This document shows, one piece after another, positions 41,650 to 49,814 of a DNA stretch of 49,814 bases. The position numbers were made by a program, and so were the translations under genes. The notes beneath the pieces were generated by a model. The model searched no databases and was not told the origin of the DNA. It saw only the letters and a program-made list of their open reading frames with translations. Every line of letters starts with the position of its first letter. Within the stretch, counting starts at the first letter, position 1. Source of the stretch: an uncultured Alcaligenaceae bacterium (GTDB lineage Bacteria; Pseudomonadota; Gammaproteobacteria; Burkholderiales; Burkholderiaceae_B); contig CALFXX010000158.1 of the NCBI GenBank assembly GCA_937952975.1, forward strand, positions 1-49,814, given 5' to 3'.

Positions 41650-41786
41650 CGCGCTCTGAATTTACGCTTCCCCAGCCCTTGGGATCGGGTCGAAGCAAAA
41701 ACGCTAAACTGCTGGTTAACCAAAGCATTTCACAGACTTTCCTCTTTCATATCCTAGCAATCTACTCAGCCTTCTCGGAGAAAACT

Positions 41787-42776
41787 ATGTCTAAACCCGC
41801 CGTTCGCGTTGCGGTCACCGGTGCTGCCGGTCAAATCGGCTACGCACTCTTGTTTCGTATCGCTTCAGGCGAAATGCTCGGCAAGGACCAACCTGTCATT
41901 TTGCAATTGCTTGAGATTCCTGACGAGAAAGCACAGAAGGCCCTCAAGGGCGTCATGATGGAACTCGATGATTGCGCGTTTCCGTTGCTGCAATCAATGA
42001 CCGCCCATGGCGACCCACGCGAGGCGTTCAAGGATGTCGAGGTGGCGCTATTGGTGGGTTCACGCCCCCGCGGCCCCGGCATGGAGCGCGCTGATTTGCT
42101 GGCCGTCAATGCAGCAATTTTTACTGCTCAAGGTAAGGCTTTAAACGAAGTTGCGCATCGCAATGTCAAAGTATTGGTCGTCGGCAATCCAGCCAACACC
42201 AATGCCTATATCGCCATGAAATCGGCCCCAGACCTGCCAGCTAAAAACTTTACCGCGATGCTGCGTCTTGATCATAACCGCGCCCTGTCACAACTGGCTG
42301 CAAAAATGGGCAAGCCTGTCGCAGATATTCAAAAGTTAGCAGTGTGGGGCAATCACTCGCCCACGATGTACGCTGACTACCGCTTCGCAACCATTGGTGG
42401 CCAAAGCGTCGAAAAACTCATTAATGACCCCGTCTGGAATCGTGATGTGTTCTTGCCGACTGTTGGCAAGCGTGGTGCAGCGATCATTGAAGCACGCGGT
42501 TTGTCGTCTGCAGCCTCGGCGGCCAACGCTGCGATCGATCACATTCGTGACTGGGTGCTTGGCACCAACGGCAAATGGGTCACCATGGGTGTTGCGTCGG
42601 ATGGCAGCTACGGCATCCCTGAAGGCACGATGTACGGCGTGCCCGTCACCTGCCAAGGTGGCGAGTATCAGCGCGTGACTGGCCTCGAAATCGATGCCTT
42701 CTCGCGCGAGCGCATGGACTTAACCCTGAAAGAGTTGATCGAAGAACGCGACGCCGTTGCACATCTGCTCAAGTAA
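41787..42776 (+). CDS. mdh: Malate dehydrogenase
   Basis: 329 residues from the ATG at 41787 with CGGAGA 5 nt upstream; an in-frame extension back to 41679 has no family character. NAD-binding VAVTGAAGQIGYALLFRIAS, substrate-binding GSRPRGPGMERADLL, GNPANTNAYIAM, LDHNRALSQLA and catalytic His in VWGNHSPTMYADY. This is the cytosolic-type family found in betaproteobacteria. It interconverts malate and oxaloacetate, feeding both gltA and prpC. Confidence 0.97.
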   Translation: MSKPAVRVAVTGAAGQIGYALLFRIASGEMLGKDQPVILQLLEIPDEKAQKALKGVMMELDDCAFPLLQSMTAHGDPREAFKDVEVALLVGSRPRGPGMERADLLAVNAAIFTAQGKALNEVAHRNVKVLVVGNPANTNAYIAMKSAPDLPAKNFTAMLRLDHNRALSQLAAKMGKPVADIQKLAVWGNHSPTMYADYRFATIGGQSVEKLINDPVWNRDVFLPTVGKRGAAIIEARGLSSAASAANAAIDHIRDWVLGTNGKWVTMGVASDGSYGIPEGTMYGVPVTCQGGEYQRVTGLEIDAFSRERMDLTLKELIEERDAVAHLLK

Positions 42777-42791
42777 TTTTTATGTTCGTAT

Positions 42792-42838
42792 AAAAATGAA
42801 CCCACACAGGCATTGTCTGGCGGGTTCATTTTTTTTAT
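42792..42838 (+). terminator. Terminator/attenuator between mdh and prpB
   Basis: ATGAACCC (42796-42803) pairs with GGGTTCAT (42822-42829). The stem is extended by AAAA/TTTT, and eight T follow. It is a good intrinsic terminator, yet only about 20 bp separate it from the prpB start. A possible promoter (TTGCAC 42757-42762, 18 nt, TATGTT) lies upstream of it, inside the end of mdh, so prp transcripts would have to read through. Confidence 0.75.
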
Positions 42839-42856
42839 CTGTTTTCGGAGAAAAAA

Positions 42857-43750
42857 ATGTCTAAACAAGCAACCGCCGGCGAGCGTTTTCGCGCAGCTCT
42901 GGCGTCTGAACAGCCATTACAAATCATCGGTGCCATCAACGCACACCACGCCTTGCTGGCCAAGCGCGCCGGCTTCAAAGCAATTTATCTTTCAGGCGGC
43001 GGTGTCGCCGCGGGCTCGTTAGGCCTACCCGACCTGGGCATCAACACACTTGACGACGTACTCACCGACGTGCGTCGCATTACCGATGTTTGCGATACAC
43101 CTCTGATCGTTGACATTGATACCGGCTTTGGCCCCTCGGCATTCAATATCGCTCGTACCATTCAAAGCCTGACTAAATTCGGCGCGGCAGGCTGTCACAT
43201 TGAAGACCAGGTGGGTGCCAAACGCTGCGGTCACCGTCCGGGTAAAGAAATCGTCTCAACCGAAGAAATGCGCGATCGTGTCAAAGCCGCTGTCGACGCA
43301 CGTACCGACGACAGTTTTTACATCATTGCCCGTACTGATGCGATCGCTTCACACGGCGTAGACGCTGCGATTGAACGCGCCTTAGCGTGCATCGAGGCCG
43401 GTGCCGATGCAATCTTCGCAGAAGCGGCTTACGACCTGCCCACCTTTGAAAAATTTGGCAAAGCAGCTGGCGTGCCATTATTGGCAAACATCACCGAATT
43501 CGGCAAAACACCTTTATTTAGTGTCGAAGAACTGAAGTCTGTTGGTGTGGGTATGGTGCTATATCCGCTGTCGGCCTTTCGTGCGGCGAATAAAGCAGCA
43601 GAAACAGTCTACGAAGCGATTCGGCGCGATGGACATCAACGCAATATCATCGACATGATGCAAACGCGCGATGAACTCTACGACCGTATCAATTATCACG
43701 AGTTTGAAGGCAAGCTCGACGTGTTGTTCGCCCAAGGCAAATCGAAATAA
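42857..43750 (+). CDS. prpB: 2-methylisocitrate lyase
   Basis: 297 residues. Isocitrate lyase/PEP mutase superfamily: IYLSGGGVAAGSLGLPDLGI, metal-binding VDIDTGFGPS, HIEDQVGAKRCGHRPGKE with the catalytic Cys, and NITEFGKTPLFS. ATG with CGGAGA 7 nt upstream. It cleaves 2-methylisocitrate to pyruvate and succinate, the last step of the methylcitrate cycle. Succinate then enters via the sdh operon. Confidence 0.97.
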   Translation: MSKQATAGERFRAALASEQPLQIIGAINAHHALLAKRAGFKAIYLSGGGVAAGSLGLPDLGINTLDDVLTDVRRITDVCDTPLIVDIDTGFGPSAFNIARTIQSLTKFGAAGCHIEDQVGAKRCGHRPGKEIVSTEEMRDRVKAAVDARTDDSFYIIARTDAIASHGVDAAIERALACIEAGADAIFAEAAYDLPTFEKFGKAAGVPLLANITEFGKTPLFSVEELKSVGVGMVLYPLSAFRAANKAAETVYEAIRRDGHQRNIIDMMQTRDELYDRINYHEFEGKLDVLFAQGKSK

Positions 43751-43770
43751 TCTGATTAAGGATCATCACC

Positions 43771-44964
43771 ATGGCAACCGCTAAAAAATCTCCTGAAAAA
43801 AAAGTCGCTGCTCCCGCAGAAGCCGCAGCTACGTTCAAACCTAAAAAATCAGTCGCCTTATCGGGCGTGACCGCGGGCAACACCGCGTTATGTACCGTCG
43901 GTCGTAGTGGCAATGACCTGCACTACCGTGGCTACGACGTTCTCGATTTTGCTGACAGCAGCGAGTTCGAAGAGATCGCCCACTTGTTGATTCATGGCAA
44001 ATTGCCCAACAAGGCTGAACTGTCAGCGTACAAAGACAAACTGCGTAACCTGCGCGGCTTGCCTGCCCAGCTTCAGACCGTGCTCGAATCGCTGCCCGCA
44101 GCAAGTCACCCGATGGACGTCATGCGCACCGCTGCCTCAGCGCTGGGCTGCATGTTGCCCGAAAAAGAAGATCACAACATCCCCGACGCACGCGATATCG
44201 CCGATCGCTTGATGGCCAACCTTGGTTCAGCGCTGCTGTACTGGTACCACTTCAGCCACAACGGTCGCATCATTGATGTGCAAACCGACGACGATTCAAT
44301 CGGCGCACACTTCCTGCACCTTTTGCATGGCAAAAAGCCAAACGCCGACTGGGTACGTGCGATGCACACCTCGTTGAATTTGTATGCAGAACACGAATTC
44401 AATGCCTCGACGTTCACCTGCCGAGTGATTGCCGGTACAGGCTCAGATATGTACTCGGCGATTGCTGGCGGTATTGGTGCACTGCGCGGACCCAAGCACG
44501 GCGGTGCCAACGAGGTGGCCTTCGAGGTGCAAAAGCGCTACGAGACGCCAGACGAAGCCGAGGCCGATATTCGCGCACGCGTCGAAGCCAAACAAGTTGT
44601 CATTGGTTTTGGACACCCTGTGTACACGATCGCCGACCCACGCAACAAGGTCATCAAAGACGTGGCATTGCGCCTGTCAAAGAAAGCAGGCACGACCAAA
44701 ATGTTTGACATCGCCGACCGCATCGAGGCTGTGATGTGGGACTCGAAAAAAATGTTTGCAAACCTTGACTGGTTTTCGGCCGTTTCGTACCACATGATGG
44801 GCGTACCGACTGCGATGTTTACACCATTGTTTGTGATTGCTCGCACCGCAGGCTGGGCTGCGCACATCATTGAACAACGCATCGACAACAAGATTATTCG
44901 CCCCGCTGCAAATTACACCGGGCCCGATGATCAAAAATTTGTGCCGCTCGCGCGTCGCAAGTAA
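43771..44964 (+). CDS. prpC: 2-methylcitrate synthase
   Basis: 397 residues. A Lys/Ala-rich N-terminal lead of about 25 residues comes first, then a citrate synthase fold: GVTAGNTALCTVGRSGNDLH, YAEHEFNASTFTCRVIAGTG, GALRGPKHGGANEVAFEV and VIGFGHPVYTIADPRN. The GHPVY variant and shorter length separate it from gltA and mark prpC. It condenses propionyl-CoA with oxaloacetate. 20 bp after prpB. Confidence 0.97.
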   Translation: MATAKKSPEKKVAAPAEAAATFKPKKSVALSGVTAGNTALCTVGRSGNDLHYRGYDVLDFADSSEFEEIAHLLIHGKLPNKAELSAYKDKLRNLRGLPAQLQTVLESLPAASHPMDVMRTAASALGCMLPEKEDHNIPDARDIADRLMANLGSALLYWYHFSHNGRIIDVQTDDDSIGAHFLHLLHGKKPNADWVRAMHTSLNLYAEHEFNASTFTCRVIAGTGSDMYSAIAGGIGALRGPKHGGANEVAFEVQKRYETPDEAEADIRARVEAKQVVIGFGHPVYTIADPRNKVIKDVALRLSKKAGTTKMFDIADRIEAVMWDSKKMFANLDWFSAVSYHMMGVPTAMFTPLFVIARTAGWAAHIIEQRIDNKIIRPAANYTGPDDQKFVPLARRK

Positions 44965-44972
44965 TGAGCAGT

Positions 44973-45007
44973 GAGCTAAACGGGCGAGAGGCTCGCCCGT
45001 TTAGCTC
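44973..45007 (+). terminator. Long perfect hairpin after prpC
   Basis: GAGCTAAACGGGCGAG (44973-44988) and its exact complement (44992-45007) form a 16-bp stem with a 3-nt loop (AGG), 8 bp past the prpC stop. No T run follows, so it may protect the 3' end of prpBC mRNA or give partial termination rather than act as a classical terminator. Confidence 0.55.
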
Positions 45008-45181
45008 CTGTTGCTGTCAGCTTTTTCACTAACCTGTACATGCTTTTCTGCTTCATGTCTGTTGCTTCTGCGAACCGTCTTCAACACGAGAGGCGCCACG
45101 AGAGGCCCCTTTTGTACCGACGAAAGACGTTTCTCCTTAGATCTTATCTTTTGCCTTCGACCACTACCCGACTGAGTCCAA
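45008..45181. other. Leader region of acnD
   Basis: About 174 bp between the prpC hairpin and acnD. The direct repeat CACGAGAGGC occurs at 45085-45094 and 45097-45106, 12 bp apart. No clear -35/-10 pair and only a weak ribosome binding site before acnD are visible, so acnD may depend on read-through from prpC or on an activator. Confidence 0.35.
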
Positions 45182-47776
45182 ATGAATAGCGCACATCGCA
45201 AGCCACTGCCCGGAACCAAACTCGACTACTTTGATGCTCAAGCGGCTGTCGATGCCATCACGCCTGGCGCTTATAGCAAACTGCCGTACACGTCGCGCGT
45301 ACTGGCCGAAAATCTGGTGCGTCGCTGCGACCCTGAACTATTGACCGCAGCGCTCAAACAATTGATTGAGCGCAAAAGCGACATGGATTTCCCGTGGTTT
45401 CCAGCGCGCGTGGTGTGCCACGACATTCTGGGGCAAACCGCATTGGTCGACCTAGCTGGCCTGCGCGATGCGATCGCCGCACAAGGCGGTGACCCTGCAC
45501 TAGTGAACCCGGTTGTGCCCACTCAGTTGATTGTGGACCACTCTTTGGCCGTCGAGTGTGGGGGTTTTGATCCCGACGCGTTCGCAAAAAACCGTGCGAT
45601 TGAAGACCGTCGCAACGAAGATCGTTTTCATTTTATCAACTGGACCAAAAAGACCTTTAAAAATGTGGATGTCATTCCTCCCGGAAACGGCATCATGCAT
45701 CAGATCAATTTAGAAAGAATGTCGCCGGTTGTGCATGCGCTCAATGGCGTTGCGTTTCCGGATACTTTGGTCGGCACGGATAGCCATACGCCACACGTCG
45801 ATGCACTAGGTGTAATTGCGATTGGTGTCGGTGGCTTAGAGGCCGAAAGCGTGATGTTGGGGCGCGCCTCGTGGATGCGCTTACCAGAGATCATCGGCGT
45901 TGAATTGACGGGTAAGCTCAAGCCTGGCATCACCGCAACCGACATGGTGCTAGCGCTGACAGAGTTTCTACGTAATCAAAAAGTTGTTTCGTCGTACCTT
46001 GAGTTCTTTGGTGAAGGCGTGCCTCACTTGACGCTTGGCGACCGCGCCACCATCTCGAACATGACGCCCGAGTATGGCGCCACAGCCGCGATGTTTTACA
46101 TCGACCAACAAACCATTGATTATCTGCGTTTAACTGGCCGCGAAGATCAACAGATCAAACTCGTTGAAACCTACGCCAAACAAACCGGCCTCTGGGCCGA
46201 TAGCCTCAAAGGTGCCGACTACGAACGTGTGTTGCGCTTTGATCTTTCAAGCGTCGTACGCAATATTGCTGGCCCTTCTAACCCACATCGTCGGGTACCC
46301 ACCTCAGAGCTCGCCGCGAAAGGGATTTCAGGCAAAGTTGAAAACGAACCTGGCTTGATGCCAGACGGCGCAGTCATCATCGCCGCCATCACCAGCTGCA
46401 CCAACACGAGTAACCCACGTAACGTGATCGCCGCTGGGTTATTGGCACGTAATGCCAATGCACGAGGCTTAACACGCAAGCCCTGGGTCAAGTCATCGCT
46501 CGCACCTGGGTCAAAAACCGTTGAGCTTTACCTGCAAGAAGCCAAACTTCTCACCGAACTCGAAGCCCTAGGCTTTGGTATTGTGGCGTTCGCCTGCACC
46601 ACCTGTAACGGCATGAGTGGTGCTTTAGATCCGGTGATCCAGCAAGAGATTATTGACAGAGACCTCTATGCAACAGCAGTGCTCTCTGGCAACCGAAACT
46701 TCGATGGCCGTATTCACCCTTACGCCAAGCAGGCCTTCTTAGCCTCGCCCCCCTTGGTCGTGGCCTACGCCATTGCCGGCACCATCCGCTTTGATATTGA
46801 AAAAGACGTGCTGGGTATTGATAAAGATGGCAAGCCTGTCACCTTGAAAGACCTTTGGCCCTCGGACGAAGAAGTGGATGCCATCGTGAACTCAAGTGTC
46901 AAACCTGAACAGTTTCGTAAAGTCTACGAACCGATGTTTGCTGCGAGCGTTGACACTGGAGAAAAGCTCAGCCCGCTGTACGACTGGCGTCCACAAAGCA
47001 CCTATATTCGTCGCCCACCCTACTGGGAAGGCGCGCTGGCGGGCGAACGCACACTCAAAGGCATGCGTCCGTTGGCTGTGCTCGGTGACAACATCACTAC
47101 AGACCATCTATCACCTTCAAACGCCATCATGCTTGATAGCGCCTCGGGCGAATATTTGGCAAAAATGGGCGTTCCCGAAGAAGACTTCAACTCGTATGCC
47201 ACACATCGTGGTGATCACTTGACCGCTCAGCGCGCAACCTTTGCGAACCCCAAGCTACTCAATGAAATGGTGCTTGAAAACGGTAAAGTGAAGCAAGGTT
47301 CCTTGGCACGTATTGAGCCCGAAGGCAAAGTCACGCGCATGTGGGAGGCAATCGAAACCTACATGAACCGTCAGCAACCCCTCATCATTGTGGCGGGTGC
47401 AGACTACGGACAAGGCTCTTCGCGCGACTGGGCAGCTAAGGGTGTTCGCCTGGCTGGCGTTGAAGCCATCGTTGCCGAGGGCTTCGAACGCATCCATCGC
47501 ACCAACTTGGTGGGCATGGGTGTATTACCGCTTGAGTTCAAAGCAGGCGTGAACCGCTTAACACTTGGCTTAGATGGCACTGAAACCTACGACGTCATCG
47601 GTGCACGCACCCCGCTCGCGACCCTCACCCTTGTGATTCACCGCAAAAACGGCGAACGACTTGAGATCCCGGTCACCTGCCGCTTAGATACTGCCGAAGA
47701 AGTCTCGATTTATGAAGCAGGCGGCGTGCTGCAGCGTTTTGCACAAGACTTTCTTGAGTCAAATGCTGCGGCCTGA
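45182..47776 (+). CDS. acnD: Fe/S-dependent 2-methylcitrate dehydratase AcnD
   Basis: 864 residues. AcnA/AcnD aconitase family: the start MNSAHRKPLPGTKLDYFDAQ is the AcnD form, followed by VVPTQLIVDHSLAVECGGFD, GTDSHTPHVDALGVIAIGVG, cluster Cys in AAITSCTNTSNPRN and FACTTCNGMSG, and the swivel domain with DYGQGSSRDWAAKGVRLAGV. With PrpF it replaces PrpD, converting 2-methylcitrate to 2-methyl-trans-aconitate. It may also give aconitase activity; no other aconitase gene is in the window. Confidence 0.95.
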   Translation: MNSAHRKPLPGTKLDYFDAQAAVDAITPGAYSKLPYTSRVLAENLVRRCDPELLTAALKQLIERKSDMDFPWFPARVVCHDILGQTALVDLAGLRDAIAAQGGDPALVNPVVPTQLIVDHSLAVECGGFDPDAFAKNRAIEDRRNEDRFHFINWTKKTFKNVDVIPPGNGIMHQINLERMSPVVHALNGVAFPDTLVGTDSHTPHVDALGVIAIGVGGLEAESVMLGRASWMRLPEIIGVELTGKLKPGITATDMVLALTEFLRNQKVVSSYLEFFGEGVPHLTLGDRATISNMTPEYGATAAMFYIDQQTIDYLRLTGREDQQIKLVETYAKQTGLWADSLKGADYERVLRFDLSSVVRNIAGPSNPHRRVPTSELAAKGISGKVENEPGLMPDGAVIIAAITSCTNTSNPRNVIAAGLLARNANARGLTRKPWVKSSLAPGSKTVELYLQEAKLLTELEALGFGIVAFACTTCNGMSGALDPVIQQEIIDRDLYATAVLSGNRNFDGRIHPYAKQAFLASPPLVVAYAIAGTIRFDIEKDVLGIDKDGKPVTLKDLWPSDEEVDAIVNSSVKPEQFRKVYEPMFAASVDTGEKLSPLYDWRPQSTYIRRPPYWEGALAGERTLKGMRPLAVLGDNITTDHLSPSNAIMLDSASGEYLAKMGVPEEDFNSYATHRGDHLTAQRATFANPKLLNEMVLENGKVKQGSLARIEPEGKVTRMWEAIETYMNRQQPLIIVAGADYGQGSSRDWAAKGVRLAGVEAIVAEGFERIHRTNLVGMGVLPLEFKAGVNRLTLGLDGTETYDVIGARTPLATLTLVIHRKNGERLEIPVTCRLDTAEEVSIYEAGGVLQRFAQDFLESNAAA

Positions 47777-47946
47777 CACCCACCAGGTTTAATCGGACAG
47801 ACAATTTTTATAGAATGCATCGAGTCGACTTGAAGTGCTGTCTAACTGAACCAGCGCTTAAGCCAACCGAGCAAGTGTTAAGACCTTTGAGCCGCTGAGC
47901 CTTGCTCAGCGTTAAACGATACAGACAGACGTTGAAGGAAATCGCT
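47777..47946. other. Intergenic region between acnD and prpF
   Basis: 170 bp with a hairpin CGCTGAG-CCTTG-CTCAGCG (47893-47911), about 36 bp before prpF and lacking a U-tract. An isolated TATAGAAT lies near 47811-47818. AAGGAAA before the prpF ATG is a good ribosome binding site. No convincing full promoter. Confidence 0.35.
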
Positions 47947-49137
47947 ATGAGTCACGCCCCTCAGATTAAAGTACCCGCCACCTACATCCGCGGCGGCACC
48001 AGCAAAGGCGTTTTTTTTCGTCTAGAAGACATGCCCAAAGCGACTCAAGTTCCGGGCGCAGCGCGTGATGCTTTATTGCTTAGAGTGATCGGTAGCCCTG
48101 ATCCGTATGGCAAACAAACAGACGGCATGGGTGCGGCCACTTCGAGCACGAGCAAAACCGTGATTCTTTCAAAAAGCACTCGCCCCGATCACGACATTGA
48201 CTATCTCTTCGGTCAAGTGTCGATCGACAAGCCTTTCGTGGACTGGAGCGGAAACTGCGGCAACCTGACCTCTGCCGTGGGGCCGTTTGGCATCAGCAAC
48301 GGACTAGTCGACCCAGCACGTATCCCGCAAAATGGCATCGCAACCATTCGGATCTGGCAAGCTAATATCGGCAAAACGATTATTGCCCACGTGCCCATGA
48401 CCGATGGCGCCGTGCAAGAAACAGGCGACTTTGAGTTGGATGGAGTCACATTTCCTGCGGCAGAAGTGCAACTCGAATTCATGGACCCCGCGGCAGACGA
48501 AGACGATGGTGGCGGCGCGATGTTCCCCACCGGCAATCTGGTGGATGACCTAGAAGTACCCGGCGTCGGAACCCTCAAGGCAATGATGATCAACGCTGGG
48601 ATCCCGACCATTTTTGTGAATGCTGCCGATATTGGGTACAAGGGCACTGAGTTACAAGACGACATTAACAGCGACCCCAAAGCGTTGGCAATGTTTGAAA
48701 CCATTCGGGCCTACGGTGCCGTGCGCATGGGCTTGATTCAGCATATCGACGAGGCGGCAACACGTCAGCACACCCCTAAAGTCGCTTTTGTTGCCAAACC
48801 CGCAGACTACGTTGCTTCAAGCGGTAAAGCCATTGCAGCCAAAGACACCAACGTGCTGGTACGCGCCATGTCGATGGGCAAGCTCCACCACGCCATGATG
48901 GGTACAGCTGCGGTAGCGATTGGGACAGCAGCAGCCATACCAGGCACGCTTGTTAACCTGGCCGCTGGTGGCGGTGATCTTGAGGCGGTACGCTTTGGAC
49001 ACCCCTCTGGTACCTTGAGGGTTGGCGCACAAGCCAAACAAGTGAATGGCGAATGGACTGTTACCAAAGCCATCATGAGCCGAAGCGCTCGAGTCTTGAT
49101 GGAAGGCTTGATTCGCGTGCCCGGCGGGTCGTTCTGA
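47947..49137 (+). CDS. prpF: 2-methylaconitate cis-trans isomerase PrpF
   Basis: 396 residues from the ATG at 47947 with AAGGAAA 6 nt upstream. Diaminopimelate epimerase-like fold: start KVPATYIRGGTSKGVFFRL, the VDWSGNCGNLTSAVGPFGI motif, NAGIPTIFVNAADIGYKG, and the ending MSRSARVLMEGLIRVP. It isomerises 2-methyl-trans-aconitate to the cis form after AcnD. Its stop overlaps the next ATG (TGATG). Confidence 0.96.
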   Translation: MSHAPQIKVPATYIRGGTSKGVFFRLEDMPKATQVPGAARDALLLRVIGSPDPYGKQTDGMGAATSSTSKTVILSKSTRPDHDIDYLFGQVSIDKPFVDWSGNCGNLTSAVGPFGISNGLVDPARIPQNGIATIRIWQANIGKTIIAHVPMTDGAVQETGDFELDGVTFPAAEVQLEFMDPAADEDDGGGAMFPTGNLVDDLEVPGVGTLKAMMINAGIPTIFVNAADIGYKGTELQDDINSDPKALAMFETIRAYGAVRMGLIQHIDEAATRQHTPKVAFVAKPADYVASSGKAIAAKDTNVLVRAMSMGKLHHAMMGTAAVAIGTAAAIPGTLVNLAAGGGDLEAVRFGHPSGTLRVGAQAKQVNGEWTVTKAIMSRSARVLMEGLIRVPGGSF

Positions 49138-49532
49138 TGTCAGAATATCTGTCAGTCGCCCTAAGTTTTTCCTTCACGCTTTTTATCACCTGCGCGATGG
49201 TGTTCTTTGTTTCGGGCGTCTATCTGATGCTTTTTAAAATTCGTTACGCAAACGAACTCTTCAAGCATCCGTATTTGGCTCAACGCACCTTTAATCAGTA
49301 CTCGTTCTCAATCAAAATGACGATTGTGCTGGATTATTTTTTGCGGATCGCATTTCCAACATCCAACACCTGGATTGCGGGCAATGCCAATCAACTCCTT
49401 AAGCATGTTGACCCGCAAGATATCCCCACCAACGTGAAGTGGCCGATTGTTGGGCTTTGGGGTGGGTGCTTTATCGGCATGATCGCGATGCTGACACTTT
49501 GGACTTTACTCATTATTGGAATCTCAAAATGA
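49137..49532 (+). CDS. Small inner-membrane protein of unknown function
   Basis: 131 residues; the ATG at 49137 overlaps the prpF stop by one base. Two hydrophobic segments, about 8-33 (SFSFTLFITCAMVFFVSGVY) and about 104-127 (GLWGGCFIGMIAMLTLWTLL), flank a soluble stretch of about 70 residues with aromatic and basic residues. I do not recognise the family. Tight coupling to prpF and to the next gene suggests an operon role. Confidence 0.8.
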   Translation: MSEYLSVALSFSFTLFITCAMVFFVSGVYLMLFKIRYANELFKHPYLAQRTFNQYSFSIKMTIVLDYFLRIAFPTSNTWIAGNANQLLKHVDPQDIPTNVKWPIVGLWGGCFIGMIAMLTLWTLLIIGISK

Positions 49533-49814
49533 ATACTGCAGCCACACCTGCTATCCAGCACGATGTCGCAAAGCAATGCTTTTTTTTATTCATCGATGGA
49601 CAGCGCTGCGTGCTTGACTACACGCTGCACAACCACCTCATGACGATCACGCACACGGGCGTGCCTGACGCCTTGGGTGGTCGCGGCCTGGCAGCTCAAC
49701 TGACTAAATTTGCGCTCGACTATGCGCGGGCGCAGCAGTGGAAAGTGATCCCCCGCTGTAGCTACGCGGCCGTTTACATTCAGCGGCATGCCGAATATGC
49801 GGCCTTGGTCGCCT
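49529..49814 (+). CDS. GNAT-like N-acetyltransferase (YjdJ/YidJ-type), 3' end outside the window
   Basis: The ATG overlaps the previous stop by 4 bp (ATGA). 95 codons are visible before the edge. The pattern HTGVPDALGGRGLAAQLTKF, ALDYARAQQWKVIPRCSYAA, YIQRHAEYAALV matches the small GNAT_like family, which has acetyl-CoA-binding GRGLA and usually about 90-100 residues. The gene is therefore nearly complete. Substrate unknown. Confidence 0.82.
   Translation, partial: MNTAATPAIQHDVAKQCFFLFIDGQRCVLDYTLHNHLMTITHTGVPDALGGRGLAAQLTKFALDYARAQQWKVIPRCSYAAVYIQRHAEYAALVA

Noticed and set aside
1..49814. tRNA, rRNA, CRISPR, insertion sequences, prophage
   Set aside because: No cloverleaf-like, repeat-spacer, transposase or phage sequences were seen on reading either strand; a covariance-model scan would be the decisive test for tRNA.

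Overview
The window reads as a chromosomal segment of a betaproteobacterium, probably order Burkholderiales and close to Alcaligenaceae. The indications are a tandem cphA'/cphA cyanophycin locus, a phaC-phbB-phaR locus, the order sdhC-sdhD-sdhA-sdhB-sdhE-gltA followed by the 2-oxoglutarate dehydrogenase genes and zapE, a GntR gene divergent from a cytosolic-type mdh, and the prpB-prpC-acnD-prpF form of the methylcitrate cycle. GC content looks moderate by eye. I found no rRNA, tRNA, CRISPR array, insertion sequence or prophage. The first gene (left edge) and the last gene (right edge) are cut by the window.

Layout. (1) 1-5.9 kb: cyanophycin locus, with an ABC exporter-type gene divergent from two cyanophycin synthetase genes. 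The first synthetase gene lacks the C-terminal Mur-ligase domain. (2) 6.1-9.15 kb: polyhydroxybutyrate genes phaC, phbB and phaR on the minus strand, without a phaA thiolase. (3) 9.2-16.5 kb: housekeeping genes pgeF, rluD, bamD, a DinG/YoaA-type helicase and tex. (4) 16.6-26.85 kb: an accessory catabolic block. It holds an unusual crotonase-fold gene on the plus strand and a minus-strand series of lyase (fumarase/aspartase superfamily), peptide-type ABC transporter (binding protein, two ATPases, two permeases) and a double-length CaiB/BaiF CoA-transferase. (5) 27.1-29.6 kb: trpS and zapE. (6) 29.7-40.7 kb: a minus-strand TCA-cycle block, sdhCDABE-gltA and odhA-odhB-lpdA. (7) 40.8-49.8 kb: gntR, and divergently mdh, prpB, prpC, acnD, prpF, a small membrane protein and a GNAT-like protein.

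How it fits together. Regions 1-2 place a nitrogen store (cyanophycin) next to a carbon store (PHB). Regions 6-7 bring together acetyl-CoA, succinate and propionyl-CoA oxidation. The GntR protein sits between the sdh and mdh/prp arms, next to a perfect 12-bp palindrome that is a reasonable operator candidate. Region 4 looks like an uptake-plus-activation module for an unknown, probably N-containing or dicarboxylic, substrate: transporter, C-N or C-O lyase, CoA-transferase and perhaps the crotonase. It is the part of the window with least assigned function.

Smaller items worth attention are a hairpin-rich odhA (sucA) leader with two mutually exclusive pairings near the ribosome binding site, a 38-codon ORF between the two permease genes, and a terminator-like hairpin between mdh and prpB that leaves no room for a separate prpB promoter downstream of it.
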